NCBI GenBank assembly: GCA_905479495.1
Contig: CAJQMR010000002.1
Location: 1 to 64,000, forward strand
Source of the DNA: an uncultured Anaerolineae bacterium
Lineage (GTDB): Bacteria; Chloroflexota; Anaerolineae; Promineifilales; Promineifilaceae
DNA length: 64,000 nt
Direction: 5' to 3'
In this document: piece after piece, positions 1 through 8,653 of the stretch
How positions within the stretch are numbered: the stretch's first letter is position 1
How the letters are laid out: every line of letters starts with the position of its first letter
Translations under genes and position numbers: made by a program
Notes under the pieces: generated by a model
Databases searched by the model: none
What the model was told of the DNA's origin: nothing
What the model saw: the letters and a program-made list of their open reading frames with translations, nothing else

Positions 1-734
1 ACCCAGCCGGTGTTGCCGCCGTGCTCCATGCTGACGCACCAGGGCGTGCCGCCGTCAGCCACAATCTGGTCGCTGAGGGCGATCAGTTCATCCCAGGTTT
101 GCGGGATTTCGTAGCCTGCATCTTCAAACGCCTGCACCGGGTACCAGACAATGCTTTTGGTGCTGGCCCGGTAAAAAACGCCAGAGAGCTGATCGTTGAC
201 GGTCGCCAGGTCAATCCAGGCGTCGCTGTAATTTTCGGCGAGCTGATCCAGGTTTAGGAATTGTGCGTGATCGGGAATGGCCCCTTCGCGCACGAATTGA
301 GCCATCAGCCCTGGCTGCGGGAAGCCCGCAATGTCGGGGGCGTCGCCGCCTTCCACGCGCACGGTGATCAGCGTTTCAAATTCGGAAGAACCTTCGTAGT
401 TGACGGTGATGCCGGTGGCTTCTTCAAACGGAGCCAGAGCGGCGACAAAATTATCACCTTCTGCTTCGGTCCATTTGCCGAAGACGGTGACCTCACTGCC
501 GGAAAACTCCCCAGCTTTGGCCCGTTCCAGGAAGGAAGCGGCCGTTTCAGCGGGAGCTTCGGCGTCGGTGGTTTCTTCAGCCGGTTCAGTGGCTGGTTCA
601 TCAACAGCTTCTTCAGTTGTTTCGGTCGTTGTGTCTGCTTCGGTATCAGTTTCTTCGGCTTGCGGCCGTTCGCCACAAGCTGCAATGAGCAGGGCGATGA
701 GGGCAAATAATAAAATAAAAGTGTACTTGCGCAT
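1..734 (-). CDS. Sugar ABC transporter substrate-binding lipoprotein (C-terminus outside window)
   Basis: The reverse strand encodes a lipoprotein: basic N-terminus, hydrophobic stretch and lipobox ending L-I-A-A-C at about residue 20, followed by a Thr/Glu/Pro-rich linker of about 50 residues. The folded part then begins with a strand VTVFGKW, typical of extracellular solute-binding protein family 1. Later segments (GGDAPDIAGFPQPGLM, TKSIVWYPVQ, then PQTWDEL) are the standard family-1 landmarks. The role is capture of a sugar or oligosaccharide for an ABC importer at the outer face of the membrane. The ATG at 732-734 has GGAGAG a few bases upstream. The gene runs off the window start, so about 245 residues are visible. 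A ROK kinase and ROK repressor lie upstream on the same strand, consistent with a sugar-uptake locus. Confidence 0.88.
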   Translation of the reverse strand, partial: MRKYTFILLFALIALLIAACGERPQAEETDTEADTTTETTEEAVDEPATEPAEETTDAEAPAETAASFLERAKAGEFSGSEVTVFGKWTEAEGDNFVAALAPFEEATGITVNYEGSSEFETLITVRVEGGDAPDIAGFPQPGLMAQFVREGAIPDHAQFLNLDQLAENYSDAWIDLATVNDQLSGVFYRASTKSIVWYPVQAFEDAGYEIPQTWDELIALSDQIVADGGTPWCVSMEHGGNTGW

Positions 735-780
735 TTTAATCTCTCCTTCTGCCTACCGGTTAGGTAGGAACTGTTGTAGC

Positions 781-841
781 GGCTCTCTCAAGGGGGATGA
801 GGAAACGGCCGTTTTTCGAACGCATAAACGATGAGAGAGCC
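781..841 (-). promoter_or_regulatory. Inverted repeat in the leader of the sugar-binding protein gene
   Basis: GGCTCTCTCA at 781-790 and TGAGAGAGCC at 832-841 form a perfect 10-bp stem. The 41-nt loop contains an AACGGCCGTT copy. It lies about 50 nt before the binding-protein ATG on the same transcript side. A smaller repeat, CCTACC/GGTAGG, is just downstream. The pairing is seen directly; a regulatory role is inferred. Confidence 0.45.
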
Positions 842-902
842 ACTCCAGAAAGGAGCCATGTCGAAAACGCCGTGATTTTAGGGTATCATTTTTATGGTTG
901 AG

Positions 903-916
903 GGATCACCTCCTTT
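903..916 (-). other. Perfect 14-nt Shine-Dalgarno sequence without a gene
   Basis: On the minus strand the sequence AAAGGAGGTGATCC is fully complementary to the universal 3' tail of 16S rRNA. No sizeable reading frame follows: the first ATG, 19 nt beyond AGGAGG, opens the three-codon frame M-I-P-stop. It sits between the ROK kinase stop and the binding-protein gene, inside that gene's likely leader. Confidence 0.5.
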
Positions 917-984
917 AGCTAAGGTAACGTCACAATTCTGGATTTCGCAGCCCGGTTTGTGGCGTTATCTGCTTTAAATGTTTG

Positions 985-1983
985 TCAAGTTTTTAAACTT
1001 GACCTACTTCCATCGTTGGCGGAAATGTATGTGATTGTTTCTGTACTCATTTGATTAGCAAGATGCACAGCGCCCCACACGCCAGGATTGTAATCTGGCG
1101 GAATCAGGTGCAGTTTTTCGTCCCGCAGCAGTTCGGCCGCCAGGGTGGATTGCTGTCGTAAGCGGGCCAGTTCGCCCAAAATGGGAGCCAGGAAGGCATC
1201 ACCACTGTGGGTGACGCCGCCGCCAAGCACAATTTTTTCCACGTCATAGGTCATGATGAGCCATTGAATGGCCCGGCACAGGTGCTGGCTAACGCGCTGC
1301 ACGACCGTTTGTGCCGCCGGGTTGCCTTGGGTAGCCGCTTCATAAACATCACCGGCACTTTGCGTGTTGTTCTTGGGGTCGATGGCCTTCATCTGGTGGA
1401 TGATGGCCGGCCCGGCCACGATGGTTTCCAGGCAGCCATGCAAGCCGCAGTTGCATAAATGTCCATTTGGTTCAACCGTCATGTGGCCAATTTCACCGGC
1501 CATGCCGTTTTGCCCGCGATGGAGACGGCCGTTCAAAACCACCCCCGCAGCAATCCCTGTGCCAATGCTCACGTAAGCAATGCTTTGCACCGGCTCCATC
1601 TGGCGCAAATAGTCAAACGCGCCGATGGCAGCGGTGCGCACATCGTTTTCCAAAAAGGTTGGGGCTTTGAAGCGGGCCGAAATAGCTGGTCCGAGGGGAA
1701 ATGTCTGTAAATTCAGATTGACGGCCAGCTTGACGATGCCCGTTGCGGGATTCACCTGTCCGGGTACACCCAGGCCAATGCTTTGAATTTGTTGCGATGT
1801 GGCGTTGGCTTTGGCGAGGGCGGCCTGGATGGCGCGGGTGATGGTGGTCAGCAGTTCATCGGGATTGGCCGTGCGAGTGGGCACGGTGACTTGCCCCAGC
1901 ACAACGTCATTGGGATCAACTATCAAAGCGGCCGTTTTGGTGCCGCCTACGTCCAAGCCAACAAAAAGCTGATCTGCCTGCAT
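985..1983 (-). CDS. ROK-family sugar kinase (glucokinase-like)
   Basis: A 332-residue cytoplasmic ROK (repressor, ORF, kinase) protein. Residues 11-17 form the phosphate-binding loop DVGGTKT. Asp114 in the ENDVRTA segment is the expected catalytic base. The ROK zinc motif is complete: His167 in GEIGHM, then Cys177, Cys179 and Cys184 in CNCGLHGCLET. There is no DNA-binding N-terminus, so it is an enzyme phosphorylating glucose or a related hexose, not a repressor. I chose the ATG at 1983 because AAAGGGG lies just upstream. A GTG at 2004 is possible and would overlap the preceding ROK repressor gene. Transcription is continuous with that repressor and with the downstream sugar-binding lipoprotein. 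The exact sugar cannot be told from sequence. Confidence 0.9.
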   Translation of the reverse strand: MQADQLFVGLDVGGTKTAALIVDPNDVVLGQVTVPTRTANPDELLTTITRAIQAALAKANATSQQIQSIGLGVPGQVNPATGIVKLAVNLNLQTFPLGPAISARFKAPTFLENDVRTAAIGAFDYLRQMEPVQSIAYVSIGTGIAAGVVLNGRLHRGQNGMAGEIGHMTVEPNGHLCNCGLHGCLETIVAGPAIIHQMKAIDPKNNTQSAGDVYEAATQGNPAAQTVVQRVSQHLCRAIQWLIMTYDVEKIVLGGGVTHSGDAFLAPILGELARLRQQSTLAAELLRDEKLHLIPPDYNPGVWGAVHLANQMSTETITYISANDGSRSSLKT

Positions 1984-1993
1984 AAAAGCCCCT

Positions 1994-3199
1994 TTAAATA
2001 ACACCCAGGCCCTGGCTCAAAATCAAGGCTGAAGCCCCTAATAAAACCAGATTTGATTCGGTGGTGGCGTATTGCACGGCCGTATCCGCTGCCAGTTTGG
2101 GCAAGACCCGACGCGCCATACTGGATTGCACTGCTTCAATAAATACATGGCCTGTTTGGGCCACATTGCCTGCGATCACAATCCGATTTACGTTGAGGAT
2201 GCCTACCAGATTGGCCACAGCCAGCCCTAAAAATTCGCCAGCTTGCGTGATGATTTGCTGCGCGGCAGCATCCCCTTGCTGGCAAGCCTGACGCAAAATG
2301 TCCCAGGTGATGGGGTTGCCAGACGGCCGTAACGCAGCCAACAGCGAATCGGGATTTTGGTCAGCGGCCGTGTTGGCCTGGCGCAGCATGGCGCGTACGC
2401 TGGCAACAGTTTCCAGGCAGCCGTGATTGCCACAGGAACACAAGTCGCCGTTGTCTACCACGCTGACATGCCCGATTTCACCAGCGCCGAACCCTTCACC
2501 GTAAAAAATACGGCCGTTCAGCACAATGCCGGAACCAATACCCTGGCCCATTTTGATGAGCACCAAATTGCGCGTGTCGTCGTCGCCGTAAGAGTATTCC
2601 GCCAGGGCGGCCAGGTGACTGTCGTTGGCGATGTGGACCGGGAAGGGGAAGCGATCGGCCAATAACTTCTGCAATGGCACGTCGCGCCAATCCAAATTGA
2701 CCGACTGTTTCACCAATCCGGCGTCAGCATCGATGAGGCCAGGGCTGCCCAAAGCGATCCCCAGGATTGGCGCGGTAACGTTGGCCAGGAGCTGCTCCAC
2801 CAGTTCGTAAACTAAATCGAGGGCGGATTGAGCGGTACGGCCGTTTACTGGCAAACTAATTTGCTTTTCAAAATGACCGCGTAAATTGACAAGCGCCCCG
2901 GTAAACTGCTCATTACCCAAGTCGAGGCAAACGAGCTGGCGGGCATCTGCCACCATGCTCAGCATGATGGGAGGCTTGCCGCCCAAAGAGGGGCCGTAGC
3001 CTGTTTCGGCCACAATGCCTTTGTCCAGATAGCCCGCCACGATGTTGGAAACGGTGGCGCGGGTTAATCCAGTTGCCCGAGCTAAATCGGCTCGGCTAAT
3101 ATCGCCCGTTTCGTAAATGGTTTTCAGAACCAGGCGAGCATTATGCTGCTTGGTATGCTGCCTGGTTGCCTTTTTAGTAGGGGATTTTGTACGTGCCAT
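1994..3199 (-). CDS. ROK-family transcriptional repressor (NagC/XylR type)
   Basis: 401 residues. The N-terminal 80 residues hold a winged helix-turn-helix (NARLVLKTIYETGDISRADL onward through TGLTRATVSNIV), followed by a ROK sugar-sensing domain with the zinc motif CSCGNHGCLETV. It should bind a sugar or sugar phosphate and repress the adjacent sugar genes. It ends about 10 nt before the ROK kinase. Its upstream region carries duplicated ACTTAGTA and GTTCATTA/TAATGAAC elements, good operator candidates for autoregulation. The ATG at 3199 starts directly at the Lys/Arg-rich tail typical of this family. Confidence 0.92.
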   Translation of the reverse strand: MARTKSPTKKATRQHTKQHNARLVLKTIYETGDISRADLARATGLTRATVSNIVAGYLDKGIVAETGYGPSLGGKPPIMLSMVADARQLVCLDLGNEQFTGALVNLRGHFEKQISLPVNGRTAQSALDLVYELVEQLLANVTAPILGIALGSPGLIDADAGLVKQSVNLDWRDVPLQKLLADRFPFPVHIANDSHLAALAEYSYGDDDTRNLVLIKMGQGIGSGIVLNGRIFYGEGFGAGEIGHVSVVDNGDLCSCGNHGCLETVASVRAMLRQANTAADQNPDSLLAALRPSGNPITWDILRQACQQGDAAAQQIITQAGEFLGLAVANLVGILNVNRIVIAGNVAQTGHVFIEAVQSSMARRVLPKLAADTAVQYATTESNLVLLGASALILSQGLGVI

Positions 3200-3210
3200 T
3201 TAGCAATCCG

Positions 3211-3256
3211 ACTTAGTAAGTTCATTAAACATACTTAGTAATATACTCTAATGAAC
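3211..3256. promoter_or_regulatory. Candidate ROK operator, interleaved repeats
   Basis: ACTTAGTA occurs at 3211-3218 and again at 3233-3240. GTTCATTA at 3220-3227 is the inverse of TAATGAAC at 3249-3256. The cluster is 12 bp upstream of the ROK repressor start, in the divergent spacer shared with the P-type ATPase gene. ROK repressors of the NagC/Mlc/XylR group bind AT-rich dyads of this sort; use as an operator is inferred. Confidence 0.5.
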
Positions 3257-3385
3257 CTGTTTTCGTCAATGCTTTTTTTGCACTCATCAATTATTTATTG
3301 TTGTAAATGGTCTAGCTGGGGATAATTGCTATACTCAATCTGTAACCTACTTACCAATTCATTCCAACCTGTTTTCTCAAAAAAT

Positions 3386-6127
3386 ATGAATAAAACGATG
3401 CAAATTTGGCACACCCAAACAGTTGAATCTATTGTAAATGAACTAAAAACCAACCTGGACCAAGGACTTGATCCTGCGGAGGCCCAGCAGCGACAGCAGC
3501 AAGTCGGCCGTAATGAACTCATCAGCAAAGGGGGCAAACATCCCCTGCGGCTGCTGTGGGAGCAGGCCAGCAGCACAATGGTGCTGATTTTGATTGTGGC
3601 GACGGTGCTGTCGGGCATCCTGGGCAAAGTGACAGAGGCGGCGGCCATTGGGGCCATTGTGGTGCTTTTTGTTATTTTGGGTTTTGTGCAGGAGTACCGC
3701 GCTGAGCAGGCCATGGCGGCTTTGAAGAAGCTGGCGGTGCCTGTGGTGCGCCTGCTGCGCAACGGCCGTTGGCAAGAAATGCCCGCCCTCGATTTGGTGC
3801 CAGGGGATGTAATTTCTTTGGAGGCAGGCAACGCCATTCCCGCCGACGTGCGGCTGGCTACCAGCGCCAACCTGCGTGTGCAGGAAGCGGCGCTTACCGG
3901 CGAATCGGAAGCGGTGGAAAAAAGTACGGCCGTACTGGACAAAGAAAATTCACCTCTGGGCGACCGGCGCAACATGGCTTACATGGGCACCAACGTCACC
4001 TATGGCCGGGGAACGGCCGTTGTCGTGGCCACCGGGATGCAAACGGAGCTGGGCAAAATTGCCACGCTCATTCAAGATGTGCCAGACAGCACCACACCGT
4101 TGCAGCGGCAGCTGGATCGGGTGGGGCGGCAGCTGGCGCTGGCGGGCGTGGCGATTGCTGTTTTGGTGATGATCATCGGCCTGTTGCAGGGGGAAACGCT
4201 GGAGGAGATGTTTTTAACGGCCGTTTCCGTGGCTGTGGCTGTGATTCCTGAAGGATTGCCTGCGGTGGTGACCATCACCCTGGCTTTGGGGGCGCAACGA
4301 ATGCTGCGCCGGGCCGCGCTCATCCGCAAGCTGCCAGCGGTGGAAACGTTGGGTGCGGTCACCATCATCTGCTCAGACAAAACCGGCACGCTCACCGTCA
4401 ACCGCATGACGGTCACCATTTTGGACGTGGCCGGGCATTACCTGGAGCTGGCGGGCACCAGCGATAAACCTGAACCAGCCTACCGCATCGCCGCCGGGCC
4501 AGATGAGCTGTTCAACAGCCGTCCCTCAGCCATTGGCTTGACGCTGGCCGCTGGGGCATTGTGCAACGACGCTTCTTTTCAGCCGGACCCGGAAACGGGT
4601 CGCTACAGCTTTTTGGGTGATCCCACCGAAGGAGCGCTGCTGGTGGCGGCTCAGCAAGCCAGCCTGGACAAAACGAATCTCGAAGCGCTTTTGCCGCGCG
4701 TGAACGAACTGCCCTTCGACTCGGAACGCAAGCGGATGACGACGGTGCACAAGCTGGCAATTGAGCCGGAAAATTTGCCAACGGCCGTACGCGCCCTGGT
4801 TGGCTCAGAAAAGCCGTATCTGGCCTTTACCAAAGGGGCGGTGGATGGTCTGCTGGGCATTTGTACGCGCGTCTGGGATGGCGAAGGACCGGTGCCGCTG
4901 GATGAAACCTGGCGTACGCGCATCGAAATTGCCAATAATGAGATGGCTCAAAAAGGGATGCGCGTGCTGGGGCTGGCGCTGCGCCGCCTGCAAACCCCCG
5001 ACGAGCCGCTGGAACAGAATCTCATCCTGATTGGTCTGGTGGGTATGATTGACCCGCCGCGCCCGGAAGTGAAAACGGCCGTGGCCACCTGCCGGGTGGC
5101 GGGCATCCGGCCCATCATGATTACGGGGGATCATCCCTTGACGGCTCGCTTCATTGCCCACGATTTAGGCATTGCCGAAAACGGCCGTGTTAAAACCGGC
5201 CAAAATTTGGATGAGATGAGCCAGGAAGAGCTGGAAGAAATCGTGGGCGAAGTTTCTATCTATGCCCGCGTGTCGCCAGAACATAAGCTGCGGATTGTGG
5301 ATGCGCTCCAGCGGCAGGGGCACATCGTAGGCATGACGGGCGATGGGGTGAACGATTCGCCCGCCTTGCGCAAAGCTGACATCGGCATCGCGATGGGCAT
5401 CACTGGCACGGATGTTTCCAAAGAGGCGTCGGAAATGGTGCTGCTGGATGACAACTTTGCCACGATCGTTGCCGCCGTGGAAGAAGGGCGGGTTATCTAT
5501 GACAATATTCGCCGCTTTGTGAAGTTTTCGATTGCTGGCAATCTGGGCAAAATCATCGTGGTGCTGGTCGCGCCGTTTCTGGGCATTGTGGTGGCATTGG
5601 AGCCTCTGCAACTGCTCTGGCTCAACCTGATGACCGATGGCCTGTTGGGGCTGGGGCTGGGCGTGGAACCAGCCGAAAAAGGGGTGATGAAACAGCCGCC
5701 CCGTTCGCCGCAGGCTTCGCTGTTCCACGGCGGGTTGACCACCCACATCATTTGGGTGGGCGTACTGATTGGCATCGTGGGGTTGTTGGTCTCCTGGCTG
5801 GCTTTTGAGCCGGGGTTACCAGAGGCAAATCGCTGGCGCACGATGTTGTTTACCACGCTGGCCTTTTTGCAGGTAGGGCAGGCGGTGGCTTCCCGCTCCA
5901 GCCACGAATCTGCTTTTAAGCTGGGCTGGCGCTCTAACCTGACGCTCTTTTGGCTGGTCCTGCTGGTGGTGGTTTTACAGGTCGGGGTGATTTATCTGCC
6001 GGGCGTGCGTGACTTTTTTACGGCCGTTCCCCTCTCTTTAGCTGACCTACTCATTTGCATTGGCCTGGGCAGTCTGGCTTTTTGGGCGATTGAGCTGGAG
6101 AAATGGCTGCTGAGCCGCCAATCATAG
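3386..6127 (+). CDS. Cation-transporting P-type ATPase (Ca2+ type, P2A)
   Basis: 913 residues with the full P-ATPase plan: cation-ATPase N-terminal domain (1-55), actuator domain with TGES at 171-174, membrane helix 4 with PEGLP at 288-292, phosphorylation motif DKTGTLT (Asp331), nucleotide domain, and the hinge motif TGDGVNDSPAL. The PEGLP motif and the helix-6 motif NLMTDG match SERCA/PMR1-type Ca2+ (or Mn2+) pumps, not heavy-metal P1B or Na/K types. There is no metal-binding N-terminal domain. It exports cytosolic Ca2+ using ATP. I chose the ATG at 3386; an upstream in-frame start at 3326 would add 20 residues unlike the family, and the ATG at 3398 is also possible. It is transcribed alone, divergent from the ROK repressor. 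Confidence 0.93.
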   Translation: MNKTMQIWHTQTVESIVNELKTNLDQGLDPAEAQQRQQQVGRNELISKGGKHPLRLLWEQASSTMVLILIVATVLSGILGKVTEAAAIGAIVVLFVILGFVQEYRAEQAMAALKKLAVPVVRLLRNGRWQEMPALDLVPGDVISLEAGNAIPADVRLATSANLRVQEAALTGESEAVEKSTAVLDKENSPLGDRRNMAYMGTNVTYGRGTAVVVATGMQTELGKIATLIQDVPDSTTPLQRQLDRVGRQLALAGVAIAVLVMIIGLLQGETLEEMFLTAVSVAVAVIPEGLPAVVTITLALGAQRMLRRAALIRKLPAVETLGAVTIICSDKTGTLTVNRMTVTILDVAGHYLELAGTSDKPEPAYRIAAGPDELFNSRPSAIGLTLAAGALCNDASFQPDPETGRYSFLGDPTEGALLVAAQQASLDKTNLEALLPRVNELPFDSERKRMTTVHKLAIEPENLPTAVRALVGSEKPYLAFTKGAVDGLLGICTRVWDGEGPVPLDETWRTRIEIANNEMAQKGMRVLGLALRRLQTPDEPLEQNLILIGLVGMIDPPRPEVKTAVATCRVAGIRPIMITGDHPLTARFIAHDLGIAENGRVKTGQNLDEMSQEELEEIVGEVSIYARVSPEHKLRIVDALQRQGHIVGMTGDGVNDSPALRKADIGIAMGITGTDVSKEASEMVLLDDNFATIVAAVEEGRVIYDNIRRFVKFSIAGNLGKIIVVLVAPFLGIVVALEPLQLLWLNLMTDGLLGLGLGVEPAEKGVMKQPPRSPQASLFHGGLTTHIIWVGVLIGIVGLLVSWLAFEPGLPEANRWRTMLFTTLAFLQVGQAVASRSSHESAFKLGWRSNLTLFWLVLLVVVLQVGVIYLPGVRDFFTAVPLSLADLLICIGLGSLAFWAIELEKWLLSRQS

Positions 6128-6213
6128 GGTTGTCCACAACATTTCAGTCCAACCCGCGTATAGGGCAGTGTCAAAAAAAGATAATTTTTGTGATCATATA
6201 CAGGAGTTAGGAC

Positions 6214-7059
6214 ATGTTTAGGCGACTTTCAAATAGTTGGGAATTGGTCAAGGCTAGCTGGCGGGTATTGTTGGCTGATAAGGAGCTGATGGTGTTTCCG
6301 CTGGTGGCCTTTTTGGCCTCAATTGTGGTGCTGATTACTTTTGCAGTGCCCACGGTTTTGGCGGGCGTGCTGGATTCGGCCGTAGCCAACGGCGAGTTGG
6401 GCATTTTTAGCTACATTGTCGCCTTTTTGTTTTACGCAGTGATGTACTTCGTCACCATTTTTGCCAACAGCGCCCTGGTGGGTGCGGCCATGATCCGGCT
6501 GGAAGGCGGCGACCCCACCGTCAGCGATGGCTTCCGTATTGCCTTTAGCAAGATTGGCACCATTTTTGGTTATGCCGTCATTGCCGCCACGGTCGGCACC
6601 ATTTTGCGCATGATCTCGGAACGCTCTGGCACGATTGGGCGGATTGTAGTTTCGCTGGTGGGCTTTGTTTGGAATGTGGCTACGTTTTTGGTAGTCCCCG
6701 TGCTGGTCATGGAAAAGGTTGGCCCGCTGGAAGCCGTGAAACGCAGCGGCGGCTTGTTGAAAGAGACGTGGGGCGAGCAGATTGTCGGGAATCTGAGCGT
6801 GGGCTTTATTTTTGGCCTGATTTCCTTCCTGGTGATTTTGGCTGGCGTGCCGCTGGTGATTGCGGCCGTGGTGAGTGGCAGCGTGGCATTGATTGTAACG
6901 GCCGTTGCCGTCATCATCCTGATGCTGATGGGTATTTCCCTGGTTAGCAGCACGTTGAGCGGCATCTACACAGCGGCCGTTTACCGTTACGCCACCACCG
7001 GCGACACGGGCGGCTACTTCGATGCCGACATGGTAAAGGATGCCTTCAAATTGAAGTAG
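6214..7059 (+). CDS. DUF6159-family integral membrane protein
   Basis: 281 residues with about six hydrophobic segments, starting MFRRLSNSWELVKASWRVL, the recognisable opening of DUF6159 proteins. The amphipathic N-terminus contains conserved W and S residues, followed by long Val/Ile/Ala-rich helices in pairs. AGGAG lies seven bases before the ATG. No enzymatic motif is visible and the function of the family is unknown. It lies 86 bp after the calcium pump on the same strand, so co-transcription is possible. It is closed by a hairpin at 7081-7119. Confidence 0.75.
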   Translation: MFRRLSNSWELVKASWRVLLADKELMVFPLVAFLASIVVLITFAVPTVLAGVLDSAVANGELGIFSYIVAFLFYAVMYFVTIFANSALVGAAMIRLEGGDPTVSDGFRIAFSKIGTIFGYAVIAATVGTILRMISERSGTIGRIVVSLVGFVWNVATFLVVPVLVMEKVGPLEAVKRSGGLLKETWGEQIVGNLSVGFIFGLISFLVILAGVPLVIAAVVSGSVALIVTAVAVIILMLMGISLVSSTLSGIYTAAVYRYATTGDTGGYFDADMVKDAFKLK

Positions 7060-7080
7060 GCTTTAACCGCTGAGACGCAG

Positions 7081-7119
7081 AGGGCGTAGAGAAATTTTGC
7101 ATTTTCTCTGCGCCCTTTT
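7081..7119. terminator. Bidirectional hairpin terminator
   Basis: AGGGCG-T-AGAGAAA (7081-7094) pairs with TTTCTCT-GCGCCCT (7103-7116) with one mismatch and is followed by TTTTC. It separates two convergent genes, the DUF6159 protein and the anti-sigma-like protein. Confidence 0.75.
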
Positions 7120-7123
7120 CATT

Positions 7124-8653
7124 TTAGCGTGGTGGCACCATCCAACTTAATTGCCACTCATCCAAAAAACCGATTTTGGCTTCGCTGAGGCGGAAGGCTA
7201 TCTGACCTGTAGGCAACTGGTCAACAGTTGGCACGGTAAGTCCTGTCCTGCGGGAACCATCGCTGGAACTGCCGCCAGTGCTGCTCTGAAACCCATCGGC
7301 TGTAAGAGAAAAGCTGTGGAGAATACGGCCGTTTTCCGCCACCACTGGCACCACATCAAATTCTAAAGCAACCTCATCTACCAGCAATTCACCCGACGCA
7401 TTATTCACCTGATGGGGCACAATCGTCGCCCCCGTTATTTGCACGGGCAGGCCGTCAATCTCAAAGGCCACATCCAGCGGGAAGTGATCGCCTATTTGGG
7501 GATCATCGCCCACGTTCAGGGTAAACAGGGGCGGTGCGGCTTTATCCACAATCAGGTCAAGCGTCAGCCCGTGGACTGTCAACGTTAGCTGTTCTGCATC
7601 AGCGGCAATGGGGGCGAAGGCTGAGCTAATCATAATGTCCTTAGCTGCTGCCTGTTCGGTGGGCGTAACTGCCGTATCTGCTTCGGCCTCGACGCGTTGG
7701 GCAATCATCTGGCTGCCGTTGGGATTAAAAACGGTGTTGTAAACAGTGCCATCGCCGTCGGTAAGCGTGGGCGCAGCGGTGCCAATAACGCTTAAGCCAC
7801 CAAGATCCTCGATGTACACCAGCTGGTACTTATCATTGTTAAAGGAGAGGCTGAGGGAAACGGCCGTTTGCTCGGCCACATGCGCTACTTCATTTACCTG
7901 CACCGTAATTCCTTGTTGGGTATCCTGCACACCTTGCAGTTGGTACTGCATCAGTAAAGTATCAGCTAGGCTGCTTTCTGTATTGTCGAGCCGCAGCAAA
8001 AATTCCCAACTGGTTGCAGGGGCATTGGCCCGTGGCAACTGGCTAAGTGTAAATGTTAACGTGGCAGCATCGGCAGGTAGCGCGTCAAAGACAAAGCGAC
8101 TGCGCTCCGGGTTGAGGTGCATCTCGTTAGCAGTGAGCCGAGTCCCGTCTTCTAGCTGAAGCGTGGCCTCAATTTGATCTGGGTCATCTAGCAGTTGCCG
8201 ATCATTTTCAGCCAATTCAGCTACCACAACCAGAAGGTGGGTTTCATCCTCCGTGGCGATTAGATCCGTAATGGTGACGGTGAGTCCTGCCTGCGTTTGG
8301 CTAACTGGTTCCACCAGCCGTCGGGCAGCGGCTGTATCAACAAAGCCGATGCCGGGAATGTAGCCCAGCCACCGCTGGACGGTTGCCAGGGCGGTAGGGG
8401 CGGTTAGGAGGCCAGCCGTTAAAATGCCGATGAGCAGCAGGGTAAAGATAAGACGCCGAGGGGTGAAACGGCCGTTACTGTCCCACAGTCGCTGCCACCA
8501 GCGAATCGGTTTGTTTACCTGATCAATCTTGGGTGGTTTGTTCTGCTCTCGCTGAAGCAGTTCCGCTTCTAAAGCCGTCACAAACCCAGGAGATGGCTCC
8601 GGGGCAGTGTATAAAGTTTCGATCAACGTTTCCACGGTTTGTTTAACTGTCAT
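7124..8653 (-). CDS. Membrane-anchored anti-sigma-like protein of ECF pair
   Basis: 509 residues. A short cytoplasmic N-terminus of about 65 residues (FVTALEAELLQ) precedes one transmembrane helix near residues 68-90 (LIFTLLLIGILTAGLLT). A large, beta-rich extracytoplasmic region follows, including the segment GLTVTITDLIATEDETHLLV seen in DUF4179-like anti-sigma proteins. GGGAGGT precedes the ATG. The gene overlaps the end of the ECF sigma gene by 11 nt, which supports translational coupling and a sigma-restraining role. No zinc-finger anti-sigma motif is present, so the anti-sigma call rests on topology and context. Confidence 0.65.
   Translation of the reverse strand: MTVKQTVETLIETLYTAPEPSPGFVTALEAELLQREQNKPPKIDQVNKPIRWWQRLWDSNGRFTPRRLIFTLLLIGILTAGLLTAPTALATVQRWLGYIPGIGFVDTAAARRLVEPVSQTQAGLTVTITDLIATEDETHLLVVVAELAENDRQLLDDPDQIEATLQLEDGTRLTANEMHLNPERSRFVFDALPADAATLTFTLSQLPRANAPATSWEFLLRLDNTESSLADTLLMQYQLQGVQDTQQGITVQVNEVAHVAEQTAVSLSLSFNNDKYQLVYIEDLGGLSVIGTAAPTLTDGDGTVYNTVFNPNGSQMIAQRVEAEADTAVTPTEQAAAKDIMISSAFAPIAADAEQLTLTVHGLTLDLIVDKAAPPLFTLNVGDDPQIGDHFPLDVAFEIDGLPVQITGATIVPHQVNNASGELLVDEVALEFDVVPVVAENGRILHSFSLTADGFQSSTGGSSSDGSRRTGLTVPTVDQLPTGQIAFRLSEAKIGFLDEWQLSWMVPPR

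Noticed and set aside
903..916. Fragment of 16S rRNA 3' end
   Set aside because: Only 14 nt match and flanking bases differ from 16S; a Shine-Dalgarno sequence explains it better.
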